Below, piece after piece: positions 1-8,889 of a DNA stretch of 64,000 nt. Each line of letters begins with the position of its first letter. Position 1 is the first letter of the stretch. The translations under genes and the position numbers were made by a program. The notes under the pieces were generated by a model. That model was not told the origin of the DNA and did not search any database. It was given only the letters and a program-made list of their open reading frames with translations. Location of the stretch: contig JBBHKE010001496.1 of assembly GCA_037447655.1 (NCBI GenBank), positions 62,001-126,000 of the forward strand, given 5' to 3'. The stretch is from Zygnema cylindricum (taxonomy: Eukaryota > Streptophyta > Zygnematophyceae > Zygnematales > Zygnemataceae).

Positions 1-149
1 GAGAAACCTGCAATCCACCCCAAATGATGATGCTTCCCCGGATCCGTGACAATGCCCATCTCTGTTCATTACCTTTCCCCCCCAAGGATGTGCATAGATA
101 GTAAGGAGGAATGGAGTGGAAAAGAAAAGTACCATGTACCCCTCCCCAG
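1..149 (-). repeat. Tail of a neighbouring gypsy LTR copy
   Basis: Positions 1-149 repeat positions 1397-1545 almost exactly and end with the same CCCCTCCCCA terminus. This is therefore the end of another LTR of the same gypsy family, running in from the left edge. It is separated from the full LTR at 155 by only five bases (GATTT), the same five bases that flank the inner LTR end at 1546-1550. Confidence 0.8.
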
Positions 150-154
150 ATTTT

Positions 155-1545
155 GTGCTACTCCGCTGGAAGCCCACGAAATGCCACACTCCCAACTACT
201 CTCCAAAGAATAGGAAGGAAATGAGAGTCTTCCGATCCTTTCCACCAAACTCCGGACAAACCCAAAGATGACCACAAGAGTGTGCAAATAACTCCCACGT
301 AGAAATATAGAAATAACAAATATCGGCTTTTCAGATTAAACAATATCACCTTGCCCAGAGAATGAAATTAAAGATAGAAATGAATGATAATGGTGAAGCG
401 AATTCACATACCCCGGAGTGCAACGATGACCAAACTCAGCAGAAGAAAACCTCTCCCAATGGCCCCGAAGTCAGGTATGAGTCTCCCTCAACCCTCCCGG
501 TTCCACCGGAAGGATCCGACAAAACTTTTCTTAGTTTCAAACAGCGAAAGTCCAAACCGCCCAAAGGGGAGATAGTGCCAACTACCCACCCGTGCTACGA
601 TCTCCACAAAAGACAATCCAAAACAAAGATGGCAATAGAGTCAACGACACAATGCAACCGTTCTCCAACAGAAAGATTGATTAAATTCTCTGGGGGTTTT
701 CTCAGGAGACAGTACTGAAAAAGCAACCTGTCTCCTTCGGCCCCAAGTGCCTTATACAACCAGAGTTTGTCCTACTGCAAGTTCCAAAGTCAAAGCAATG
801 TGACAAGCCAATCAGCGGCCAGCCATCGTTATCGTACGGACATATGACAAAACAGACTGTAATACACTCAGAGCTAAAAATTAGACGACTGGTCTCGGCT
901 GGATTAGCGGCCGAGGGTCTTTCTATAATACACAAAATGGAAACAAAGTTCTGACTCAACGTGAAACCGCCCAACTTTGACCCAAAGTCATTAATGCTTG
1001 GCCTGGCTCTTGGGCCTAAACTTACATCCTACTGACAGCTAACAGTAGGATCTACGGAATAATCCCAAAGGTGACGTATCGTTCTCTAATGTATACCTCT
1101 ACTAGAGCTACATAGAACACAAAATATGATGGAGCAGACGCTTTGCACCGAACTAACTCCGCCGTTCAGCCTCCATATCAGGTGAACTAAATTGCGTAGG
1201 GCTCCAGGGTGAAAATATAAAGATCTGATTCGGCTAGTTTTCCTCTTCCTTCTCCGTACGCTAGAGTCCGTACAAAGTGGAATGAGACCCCGGAATCCTG
1301 GGAGTGCACATGTGCCGACGATGCACACGAGCTTGACAACTGTCGAGCGTGCCTGGGAACCGGGAGGTTCAGATAAGATGTCCAAGGAGGTGTGCATGAG
1401 AAACCTGCAATCCACCCCAAATGTTGATGCTTCTCCGGATCCGTGACAATGCACATCTCTGTTCATTACCTTTCCCCCCCAGGGATGTGCATAGATAGTA
1501 AGGAGGAATGGAGTGGAAAAGAAAAGTACCCTGTACCCCTCCCCA
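155..1545 (-). repeat. 3' LTR of the gypsy element
   Basis: On the plus strand the LTR runs from TGTGCTACTCC to CCCCTCCCCA, so it has TG...CA ends. Its first 1185 bases match 11,197-12,384 with scattered substitutions. The inner edge at 1545 adjoins a polypurine tract on the minus strand, which makes this the 3' LTR of the minus-strand element. Length is about 1391 bp. Confidence 0.88.
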
Positions 1546-1562
1546 GATTTCCCCCCCCTCTT
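1546..1562 (-). other. Polypurine tract of the gypsy element
   Basis: Read on the minus strand this is AAGAGGGGGGGGAAATC, directly before the LTR start TGGGGAGGGG. A purine run at this place is the expected primer for plus-strand DNA synthesis. The last five bases recur between the two LTR copies at 150-154. Confidence 0.75.
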
Positions 1563-1592
1563 AGTCCCACGTGACTAAGAGGATTAGACAGA

Positions 1593-2030
1593 TTAGCCGC
1601 CAAACTCGCAGTCCCCACAGAACCACGGATTTGCGGGTTGAGAGCGGGGCTCCCAATTCAGAGGTAGGCAGCCGTCATGCCACCCCTGGTGACAGCGTTC
1701 ACACACCAACAGGAGGTAGGGTACGGAGGACACATGGCAGGCAGAGGAACAGGCTGGAGGGTCTGCAAAATAAGTGAGGTGGAAAGTGGGTTCATCCTCT
1801 AACCCTCGCAGATGGCAAGGGGCCACATTGATCTGATTTTCTTTAATTTTGTGGCCATCTTTCCCCTCCAAGGTAAGAACCCCTTTGTTTGAGACCTCCA
1901 CAACTTTCAAAATCACCCATCCGGCCGAAATGTCCAAAGTATCCTTCTTCTGTTGCATGCGATACACAAAATCCTCGGGTACAAATCGACGTTGCCGGGG
2001 GACATAATTGCTGCTCCGTCGTTAGGAATA
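1593..2030 (-). pseudogene. Integrase C-terminal tail with PHD-like zinc finger
   Basis: The open stretch 1593-1967 (124 codons) is in the same frame as the integrase at 2031-3620, separated by two stops (TGA and TAA, about 2024-2033), so it is the C-terminal end of one polyprotein. Residues 1-55 resemble the small beta-rich module after gypsy integrases. Residues 73-120 hold Cys73, Cys77, Cys89, Cys92, His97, Cys100, Cys117 and Cys120, with Trp115 two residues before the seventh ligand. This is the C4HC3 order and the tryptophan position of PHD fingers; the first pair is spaced CX3C rather than CX2C. PHD fingers read histone tails, so a role in choosing insertion sites is a reasonable inference. 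A chromodomain sits in the equivalent place in chromoviruses. The fold call rests on ligand spacing only. Confidence 0.65.
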
Positions 2031-3620
2031 TCAGAGTTGATCTCTGTGCTGAGCAGCCTGTAAATTGCCCATGGCCAGAGGTATTTCCCGCTGAAATACC
2101 TTGGCCCGGTCGGCAATCAGTTTCTCTATAGTACCCCGGTTGTCCATCTCCGGAAGAACAACTGCCTGAGCCGACGCAGCCCCTGGTAGGATGGGATGTC
2201 GGCCGAAGAGAATGAAGTAAGGGCTATAGGAGTGGAGAGATGCCTGCCTGCTGAACCTGTACCCCATGGCAATCCAAGGCACCCGTGTGTCCCACTCCCC
2301 CAAATCCTCTTCGACCACATATTTCCGTAGTGACCGCTTCATTGTCCGTACGCACCTCTCGGCCAAGCCGTCGGCTTGGGGGTGGTCTCGCCTGGTTAAC
2401 CTGTGGTCAATGAGGCACTTTTCCAGAAGGTTAGAAAATTCTCCGGCAAACTCGGACCCCTGATCCGTCAGAACTTCGGCTGGTGTTCCAAATTGAGACA
2501 ACACTCTCTGCAAGAATGCGTCCGCGATTGCTTTGGACTCCTTTCGGGGAAGAACCACCAATTCAATCCACTTAGAGAAGTGTGCAATCATGACCAAAAC
2601 AAAACGATTTCCCCTCCGGCTAGTAGGAAGTGGTCCTAGCAGATCCAGTGACCATGTGTAAAACATCCCCAGGATGGGGAGGGAGTGAAGCTCAGTCCCA
2701 CCCTTTTTGTCAAAAGCTGCTTTTACCCGGTCACAGGAAGGGCACGTCTGCACCACACGATTGACCAGGGCCCGGAACCCATGCCACCAATACGACCCGG
2801 TGACTAGCGAGGTGGTTCGTTTCTGTCCGAAGTACCCGCATTGCTGGTGAAGCCGAACAATGAGCGTTTCTCGATATGCCAGAGGGGGAACCACTTTCCT
2901 TGTCCCATCGGCCCATTTCCCGAGAAGGATGCCTCGGTCCCATTCATAAGCCGCCATTCGGTTTTGAACACGGAACAATTGACTTCCGGCAAGGTGGGAT
3001 AGAGGAGAGCCCTTCTCGATAGATTGGAGGGAATCGCTGTCATTCCATATATCCTTCCGGCCGGCTCCAATGGGGGCCTGCCCCTCTTCATCTGCAGCAA
3101 AAGTTGACAGTTCTGCTTCTGCCCGAGGCAGCCAAATAAAAGCAGAGGAAGCCCGGATAAGTCCCAGGCTGAGCTCAGGGTCTTCGTCATGTTGCGCCCC
3201 AGTAGAGTCTCTGGTGGAAGGGTCCAGGTTCCTGCTGATTCCGTCAGCATTCCCATGAATCTCCCCGACTCTATGGACGATGTTGAAATCATATTCCTGC
3301 AAAATGAGAACCCATCTGGCCAGCTTTCCAGTCAATTTACTGTTCTTCATGATCCATTTGAGGGGCTGGTGATCTGTAATAAGGGTGAAGTGTACTCCAT
3401 AGAGGTAAGGTCGGAAGTGCTGGATGGCCCAAACCGCGGCGAGTAATTCCCCATGGTAACTGCTGTAATTTTCCTCGGCTCTGTTATTACTCCGGCTTGC
3501 GTAGGCAACTACATACTCAGCCCCTGCGTCGTCCAATTGAGCCAAAACTGCTCCCAATCCAAACCTGCTCCAATCTGTATAAAGGAAAAAGGGCCGCTGG
3601 TGAACGGGCATCTGGAGCAA
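2031..3620 (-). CDS. pol: Gypsy RNase H and integrase part of Pol
   Basis: 529 codons open. RNase H comes first: Asp16 in LYTDWS, Glu58 in HGELL, Asp83 in ITDHQPL and Asp126 in GNADGISRN are the expected catalytic residues. An integrase zinc-binding region follows at about 258-296 with His258 and the CPSC pair, but the second His is Tyr263 (CGYFG), so the zinc site is damaged. The integrase core has Asp326 (SLDLLGP), Asp386 (LTDQGSEF) and Glu421 (GLAERCV). The nominal start is arbitrary: the frame runs straight on from the RT at 3699-4571 through one TGA stop at 3699-3701. The product would cut RNA-DNA hybrids and join element DNA to the genome. Confidence 0.9.
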   Translation of the reverse strand: MLQMPVHQRPFFLYTDWSRFGLGAVLAQLDDAGAEYVVAYASRSNNRAEENYSSYHGELLAAVWAIQHFRPYLYGVHFTLITDHQPLKWIMKNSKLTGKLARWVLILQEYDFNIVHRVGEIHGNADGISRNLDPSTRDSTGAQHDEDPELSLGLIRASSAFIWLPRAEAELSTFAADEEGQAPIGAGRKDIWNDSDSLQSIEKGSPLSHLAGSQLFRVQNRMAAYEWDRGILLGKWADGTRKVVPPLAYRETLIVRLHQQCGYFGQKRTTSLVTGSYWWHGFRALVNRVVQTCPSCDRVKAAFDKKGGTELHSLPILGMFYTWSLDLLGPLPTSRRGNRFVLVMIAHFSKWIELVVLPRKESKAIADAFLQRVLSQFGTPAEVLTDQGSEFAGEFSNLLEKCLIDHRLTRRDHPQADGLAERCVRTMKRSLRKYVVEEDLGEWDTRVPWIAMGYRFSRQASLHSYSPYFILFGRHPILPGAASAQAVVLPEMDNRGTIEKLIADRAKVFQREIPLAMGNLQAAQHRDQL

Positions 3621-3698
3621 AAGAAGCTGCTTGAGGGAATCCTTCAGGAATTGGAACCCTATCTGCTGTTCTTCCTTCCACTGCCACTCCTGGTCCTT

Positions 3699-4571
3699 TC
3701 ACAACAATTGGTTCAAGGGTTGGGCGTGGCTACTAAATTTAGGAATAAACCGCCGGTAATAGTTGGCAAGGCCCAGGAAAGTACGAAGAGCAGAAATGTC
3801 ATGCGGGGGTGGAAGAGCGTCTAGTGCTGCCACCTTAACCATGTGGGGACCCACTGTCCCGGGAGTCACCTCATGACCCAGATAAATAATTTTCTGCACC
3901 CTAAAGATGCCCCTCCCCGGGTGACACTTCAAGCCCGCTGCTTGGAGTGCCTGGAGAACGATCTGTATGTGCTCCAAGTGTTCTTCGAATGTCTTGGAGA
4001 AAATGATAACATCGTCGATATAACATCGTGCGAAATCAATTCCCCGGAGAGCCTCGTCCATGGCCCGTTGGAATTTGGCAGGTGCATTCTTGAGGCCAAA
4101 TGGCATGTACAGCCATTCATATAGCCTGGATCCGGCCCAAAAAGCAGTCCTCTCTCGGTGTTTCGGCTCCATTGCTATCTGGTGGAATCCATTTTTCATA
4201 TCCAAAGTGGAGTAAATGGTAGCCCCAGCAAGAGAGTCGAAAATCTCTTCCGGGGTAGGCATAGGATAACGGTTGGAGATAGTAGCCGCGTTGAGCATCC
4301 GATAGTCCCCACACATCCGGAAATCTACAGTTTTTCCGGAGGAGTCTTTCTTTGGCGGGAGCACGGTTGGTGAAGCAAACCCATGTAGTCCTGTACTCTC
4401 CTGAACTAGCCCACCTTCCACCAAAGTCTGCACCTTTGAAGTGATGAACTCCTTCTCCTTGAAACTGAGAGGGTACTGTTTCTGCCAAACAGTAGCCGTC
4501 TCGTCGATCAAGTCAATCCGAAAAGGAGTCCCCTTATAGATCCCTACATCTGTGTAAGACCAGACGAACAC
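3699..4571 (-). CDS. pol: Gypsy reverse transcriptase
   Basis: 290 codons with the palm and finger motifs of Ty3/gypsy RT: Asp124 in STLDMKNGFHQI, the MPFGLKNAP motif at about 156-164, and the YIDD catalytic box at 184-187. The thumb and connection motif FLGLANYYRRF is near the C-terminus. It shares its frame with the RNase H and integrase stretch, from which one TGA separates it. Its start overlaps the end of the methyltransferase-linker stretch (4544-5314) in another frame, so it has no start codon of its own that I trust. It was made either by a -1 frame change near 4583-4589 or as part of a continuous frame that later lost a base. Confidence 0.9.
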   Translation of the reverse strand: MFVWSYTDVGIYKGTPFRIDLIDETATVWQKQYPLSFKEKEFITSKVQTLVEGGLVQESTGLHGFASPTVLPPKKDSSGKTVDFRMCGDYRMLNAATISNRYPMPTPEEIFDSLAGATIYSTLDMKNGFHQIAMEPKHRERTAFWAGSRLYEWLYMPFGLKNAPAKFQRAMDEALRGIDFARCYIDDVIIFSKTFEEHLEHIQIVLQALQAAGLKCHPGRGIFRVQKIIYLGHEVTPGTVGPHMVKVAALDALPPPHDISALRTFLGLANYYRRFIPKFSSHAQPLNQLL

Positions 4572-5314
4572 TGCCAGTTCTCTTTTAACAGCTCGGAGAG
4601 CCGGGCCTTCTGCTCTGGGTCTAGCTGTTTACCTAGAGTCCAGTCCATCTTCCCGGGTTCCACTGCCGCTAATGCTTCTAGTGGTTTCCCTAAGAGAGAG
4701 ATGTCAAAGTTCAGCTCTACCAGTGGGTCTGTCCTTTGTTCGGCTGTCAAAACGCTGCTGCTGACAACTTCCTCTAGGATGTCATGTACTGAGACTCCGT
4801 TCCCCCCCACTAAGGAAACTCCTGGGTCCAGTGTGCCATTGCTCCCCCCCACTGAGGAAGTTCCTGGGAATTTGGTGAAAGTGAATTTTTCCCTCCTTGT
4901 CTCTCTCCCCCCCTCAAGCTTGAGAGTTGCTTGCATGGCCAACAACTGTGGAGCTTGAAGGTATGTTGTCCGTGATTGTGGAGACTGAAGGCTGGAGAAT
5001 GCAAGAGAATGTTTCAGCACCCAGGAAATTGCATTTAAATCCATGCTTTGTCCGATTAAACTGCACCTTTTTGAAACCGATACCCCTGGCGCAGCTTTGG
5101 TACCCTGTTGAAAACCCATTGTTTGTTCCCGTTCTGTAATATTCGGCGCTGTCCACGTGGCGGTTGTACTCTCAAAGATCATTCCTGGTGCTCCCTTCCG
5201 GTAAGCGTGGCTTTTAGGAAAAGATACCAGAGTTGGAAGGGCCCTCCGTGGATATCCAGGCTGATTACAACAAAAGAAGGGTGCTTTGTCGGCTGTGATC
5301 ACCGGTGTGGCCAT
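4544..5314 (-). pseudogene. Methyltransferase C-terminal part and linker to RT
   Basis: 256 codons, in frame with the methyltransferase stretches at 5336-5788 and 5795-6115. Residues 59-68 (ITEREQTMGF) and 86-95 (LIGQSMDLNA) fit the late C5-methyltransferase motifs, where an ER..GFP-like block and a LLGN/LLG-like helix close the catalytic domain. Residues 100-220 are a low-complexity linker that I do not recognise. Residues 225-246 (LDPEQKARLSELLKEN) look like the conserved approach to gypsy RT. The frame ends at a TAG at 4544-4546, just after the point where the RT frame takes over. Confidence 0.7.
4583..4589 (-). promoter_or_regulatory. Candidate -1 slippery heptamer GTTAAAA
   Basis: On the minus strand the codons TTA AAA of the methyltransferase-linker frame are preceded by G, giving G TTA AAA in the phase a -1 slip needs. 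A slip here moves reading into the RT frame, which is open from this point. The heptamer is not a strong classical one, and no pseudoknot was checked. A lost base in a decayed copy is the simpler explanation. Confidence 0.25.
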
Positions 5315-5335
5315 TGGCCCCGGTCCGAGAATCTG

Positions 5336-5788
5336 TTAGACCGTGATGTTGGGATCCGTAACGTGTGTTCTCAACAGCTGTTGGAGGATTGGAAGAGGCA
5401 CCAAGTTGGTCCAATATGCCCGAACTCTGTGGGCTCTTGATCCGATCTGGGCTGCATCAAAAACTATGGGAGTCCCTAGAACCTTGGTCACTTGGTTCCA
5501 GCTGTTGACCACCTGTTTTCTCTTATCATCTGTGGGGTGAACGTTTTCCAGGACGTACCCCACTAGTGTGCCCTGGCGTTTGTGTAACCCTGTTATTAGT
5601 CTGGTCATTTGAAAGAATGTTCTGCTACAGACGTCCTGGTGTCCTCGGCCCCGTCCTGCTAACGAATACCCCTGGCATGCCCATCCAGCGACCACAAGGT
5701 CTACCCTTCCGAGCTCTTTCAGATGGGACTTCGTCATGTTATCCACATTCTGGGGAAGCGTGTGTTGAGAGTTAGACATGGCGGACAC
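5336..5788 (-). pseudogene. C5-cytosine DNA methyltransferase, catalytic core (DNMT3-like)
   Basis: 150 codons. Residues 32-42 (VVAGWACQGYS) are motif IV with the catalytic cysteine Cys38 (codon at 5675-5677); most family members have PCQ or PCN, and here the proline is alanine. Residues 78-83 (YVLENV) are motif VI, whose Glu contacts the target cytosine. Residues 116-128 (GSRAHRVRAYWTN) match motif VIII in the DNMT3 style (AHRARYFW) rather than the DNMT1 or bacterial QxRxR style. The expected reaction is S-adenosylmethionine-dependent methylation of cytosine C5 in DNA. It continues in frame from 5795-6115 through a TAA, and into 4544-5314 through another TAA. Its position between protease and RT shows that it travels with the element. 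The stops mean this copy is probably inactive. Confidence 0.85.
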
Positions 5789-5794
5789 CGGGAG

Positions 5795-6160
5795 TTACTG
5801 TGGGTAAAGTTGGTGCAGCTGTTGCAGGCGGTACTCAATGACTGCACGGGCGTCCGGGTCAATCTCGACTGCCGAGTAAGTTTCGATTTGGTATCCAGCT
5901 TTCAGGACGGCTTCTAGATCGGAACTAATGCCAGAAAATAGGGATAGAATCCTAAGTCCTGAAAGCGGGATTTGTAGTGACACCACTTGTCGATTAAAGT
6001 CTTTCCCTTTGTTAGGAACCGTTGGAAATTCCGACCGGGGGACTTTTGCTGCTCCGGGTGATATTGCAGCCAAGCTCCTGTCCACTTCTCGCCGAAGTGC
6101 GGCCATCTGTACCAATCGGTTCTGATACTCCCTTTCCCACCGCTTGGAAATAGGGAATTG
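5795..6160 (-). pseudogene. C5-cytosine DNA methyltransferase, SAM-binding N-terminal part
   Basis: Open stretch 5795-6115 (106 codons); the same frame is open back to the TAG at 6161-6163. Residues 54-64 (LRILSLFSGIS) are motif I, the FxGxG-like SAM-binding loop, although the last glycine is serine here. Residues 82-90 (AVEIDPDAR) are motif II, with the acidic residue that binds the SAM ribose. The domain is N-terminally attached to the protease with no separate promoter or start, so methyltransferase and protease were once one Gag-Pol protein. The TAA at 5795-5797 cuts it from the catalytic core. Confidence 0.82.
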
Positions 6161-6628
6161 CTAGATAGAATAAGCGATATCGTTAGAGTATTTGAACAGC
6201 TCCGAGGGGGTTGAGGGAGAGTAGACGGGATAGCATCCTGACACCGGAACAGTCGTTTTTCCCCGGTTCCACAAATCCAAGGGGACCACCACTTTTGTTC
6301 CTTCCGGATCCTCAGGGTCTGAGACTGTAACTTGTTCCTTCCATACGCTCAATTCCATGTTCAACCTTGTCCAAGTAGCCATACCCAGCAAAATTTCAAA
6401 TTGCTTACCTTCCACCACTAGGAAGGGAAGCCGAATATGCACGTGTTGGCCTGCGTTGTCAACAAATTCGATTTCCATGGCTTGTATGATCCCATATACT
6501 GGTTGGCTGCCACTCCTGACTGTGCTCAAGCATATGACACTTGGATTGATTTCTGGTCGGAGTTCCTCGGGCATTTGTTGTAACGCTGATGTAGTTATTA
6601 AGTTCGGAAGAGCTCCGGTATCCACCAC
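6161..6628 (-). pseudogene. Gypsy aspartic protease
   Basis: 155 codons. It starts within VVDTGALPNLI, where Asp-Thr-Gly is the catalytic triad of retroviral-type aspartic proteases, and the segment FEILLGMATW at about residues 78-87 fits the usual hydrophobic-Gly motif near the C-terminal end of the fold. The protease would cut Gag-Pol into its parts. It lies in the same frame as the gag zinc-knuckle region (6635-7891), separated by one TAG at 6635-6637, and as the methyltransferase, separated by a TAG at 6161-6163 followed by CAA. Confidence 0.8.
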
Positions 6629-6634
6629 TGCATC

Positions 6635-7891
6635 CTAGTACCCGCTGTATCCATTAAGTTTAAAATTTACCGTCCTGTTGAGAATAAGGGCCACCGAAAG
6701 GGCTTTATAATCCCTATCTGCCATAAAGGTTTTTGGTTCTGCCGACATGAAGACGGTTTTGGGCGGTTCTATCAACGCGACCATTTTCCTCCTAGTGTGA
6801 ATTTCTTCCCCTAATGCCTGAATGAGGGTTTCTTCGGGCAGATTGTGGGAGGAAGCCAGCGTTTTGACATGCGTCAAGGCGTAGGGCATTAAGTGTCTTA
6901 CAAGCATAACTGTCGGTTTGGAGGAAGGAGGGAGAGCTTTGGGCGATGAAATGGGTGAGTCCTCGTCTTCCGATTTCTCCTGTTCCCCCCCCCCTCTTTT
7001 CTCACTCTCTGCGTCAGAATTCCCCGTAGGAGGTGTAACTGGCGGATATGTGGACGGTCTCTCAGCCATGTATCTGTCGAACCACTCTTGATCTGTTTCA
7101 GTGGTTGAAGTTTTCTTGTAATCTTCAAAACCGGGAGGAAGTTTCTTCGGAGCCGGAGGAGGCGGGTCAGTCGGCTTGAGTCCCAGTCCAATGTTACTGT
7201 TCAGAAGGACTGGTCGCGGGGTAAAGGATAAGGGACCTGTGGCTTTCCGACTGTGGTCCTTTTGTTCCATCGGTTGTTTATCTTTTCTTTGGGAGGACGT
7301 TATAGAGCGCAGTTGCCCGCGACTGTCCCCTACACCAACGTTCCATGCTCCGGACAGAAATGTTCGAGCATGATGAACCTTTGGAGGCTCCATATCCCAA
7401 CCCATCAGGTCATCATCATCTCCACCCACCGTGGTCTGCTGCTCCAGTTCCGCTAGCTTTTGTAGCAGTTCTTGTTTTTGTTTCTGCAGTTTCTGTGCCG
7501 GCGTAAGAGGTTGGGGAGTGCGGGCAGAGGATCTCAGTCGGAGAGCGGCCAGTTCTGTTGCCAAAGCGGCCAACTGAGTGCTCTGTTGCTGAATGATATG
7601 TTCCGGTGTCAGTCTGCTAGGACCCGGTTCATTTGGAGATTGTCCCCAGGGATAGAAAAGTTGCAGTGGTAGAGGATAAACGGCAGTTTCCCCTTTGTCG
7701 GTAAACAATGCATACTGCATCATCTCCCTCGGAACCCCATTTTCCCTAAAGCATTGCCCTTCTTTGTGGCCCATCAACCCACAAGCTTCACATTTGGACC
7801 CTTCAGTAGTGTACTTCCCCCTTAGCTCATTAGAGATTTGAGCGTCATCGAATTTCGGAAGTCGGATTTGTCTCAACTTGGATTGAGACAT
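6635..7891 (-). CDS. gag: Gag C-terminal region with CCHC zinc knuckle
   Basis: 418 codons. Cys34, Cys37, His42 and Cys47 (CEACGLMGHKEGQC) form a perfect CX2CX4HX4C retroviral zinc knuckle, which binds element RNA. A glutamine-rich, probably coiled-coil stretch follows at about 90-150. A proline- and acid-rich linker fills 230-340. The last 60 residues lead into the protease across one TAG. The frame is shared with 7982-8185 and 8195-8653 upstream, so this is an internal part of a longer Gag-Pol. Confidence 0.75.
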   Translation of the reverse strand: MSQSKLRQIRLPKFDDAQISNELRGKYTTEGSKCEACGLMGHKEGQCFRENGVPREMMQYALFTDKGETAVYPLPLQLFYPWGQSPNEPGPSRLTPEHIIQQQSTQLAALATELAALRLRSSARTPQPLTPAQKLQKQKQELLQKLAELEQQTTVGGDDDDLMGWDMEPPKVHHARTFLSGAWNVGVGDSRGQLRSITSSQRKDKQPMEQKDHSRKATGPLSFTPRPVLLNSNIGLGLKPTDPPPPAPKKLPPGFEDYKKTSTTETDQEWFDRYMAERPSTYPPVTPPTGNSDAESEKRGGGEQEKSEDEDSPISSPKALPPSSKPTVMLVRHLMPYALTHVKTLASSHNLPEETLIQALGEEIHTRRKMVALIEPPKTVFMSAEPKTFMADRDYKALSVALILNRTVNFKLNGYSGY

Positions 7892-7981
7892 TTTGGCGGT
7901 TTCAGAGCGTGGAGTAGGTTTATAAGTTTCCTTAGTGACCGGGGTTCGGTCTCCTCCTCCGCCTCCTTGCTTGCGCTCTTG

Positions 7982-8185
7982 CTATTTCCTTGTTCTTTCC
8001 GCACGCTCCCTTTCAAAATCCTTTTGCTTGATGGCGAGTTCTGGTTTGAGCTTTCGGGGGCTCCTTTTCCATCCGTGACCGGGCTGGTTACAGTTCAGGC
8101 AGTCGTAAAGAAAAACTTTTTCATCTCCTCCCATTGCAGGTTCTGGTCGGGCATCTGCTTCCTGTTTCACCTTAAGCTTCCGCAA
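7982..8185 (-). pseudogene. gag: Gag zinc knuckle 1, degenerate
   Basis: 67 codons between stops. The stretch CLNCNQPGHGWKRS has the CX2CX4H part of a zinc knuckle, but the fourth ligand is Ser instead of Cys. It sits just after the capsid-like region in the same frame and about 60 codons before the intact knuckle of 6635-7891. The element therefore probably had two knuckles, one now damaged. Confidence 0.6.
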
Positions 8186-8194
8186 AGCTTGCAG

Positions 8195-8889
8195 TTATGT
8201 CTGTTCGTCGTGGCTGAGCGATGTTTCCCCGGCGAAACCTGCAAAGTTGGCTCTGGATTTCTCAGAAACAGCCTTTTCTCGTGCCTCGCTATTAACAAAA
8301 TGATCATACAATTTCATAGCCGCCAATGAAATTTCTTGAGCTGTGGGATTTCGATCGTGTATAGCCTGACTGGCACTCCAATTGTCCAGAGCTGCCTGTC
8401 CCGTTGGCCCGAAGGAATTTCGAATAGCGACATAATATTTGGTGGCCATAGCCGGTGTTTTGATGGTGGACAGTTTGGTCTTCTGGCAGAGGCTGGAGAG
8501 GCGGTTAAATAGCGTTTGGGGAGTTTCATTCTTCAAACAGCGGAAGTCTGTGAACTCCTTCATGGCAGTTTCGTTCCTTTCTGTGTAAAGGAGTCTCCAA
8601 GCGTCCTGAAGAGTGGTACAGGGATTAGGATTGGCAACCATTCGGGTGGCCACTTCGGCTGCCTGTACAGCCTGAAGGTGGTTGACATAGGCCCTGCCTT
8701 GGGCCTAAAGTTTCATATCCATGGTGAAAGTGGGGGTGAGAGGGGCTGCGGCTGCGGCGGCCAGGTCGACTGCTGCCTGAAGAGCCTCGGCGTCCAGATC
8801 TCGATCCGATATTTTGATACTGGGGGCCATCAACAAAGGTTGACGCTCCTTGTAATCGGCCAAAGCTCCTCAGGCTAGATAATTTACCA
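8195..8889 (-). pseudogene. gag: Gag capsid-like region
   Basis: The main open stretch is 8195-8653 (152 codons); the same frame extends back to about 8,889 through a TAG at about 8706-8708 and a TGA near 8866-8868. Its helical, charged sequence before the zinc knuckles, with a block such as ETPQTLFNRLSSLCQ, is what a Ty3/gypsy capsid domain looks like. I assign it by position and composition, not by a firm motif. Upstream gag is in another frame. Confidence 0.6.

Noticed and set aside
362-718. Plus-strand open frame of 118 codons, with a partner at 11,406-11,729, in both gypsy LTRs
   Set aside because: Antisense to the LTR; the two copies differ by many amino-acid changing substitutions, which gives no sign of selection on a protein.
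4544-6160. Bacterial restriction-modification methyltransferase from contamination
   Set aside because: It is in frame with gypsy protease on one side and leads into gypsy RT on the other, and motif VIII is of the eukaryotic DNMT3 type.
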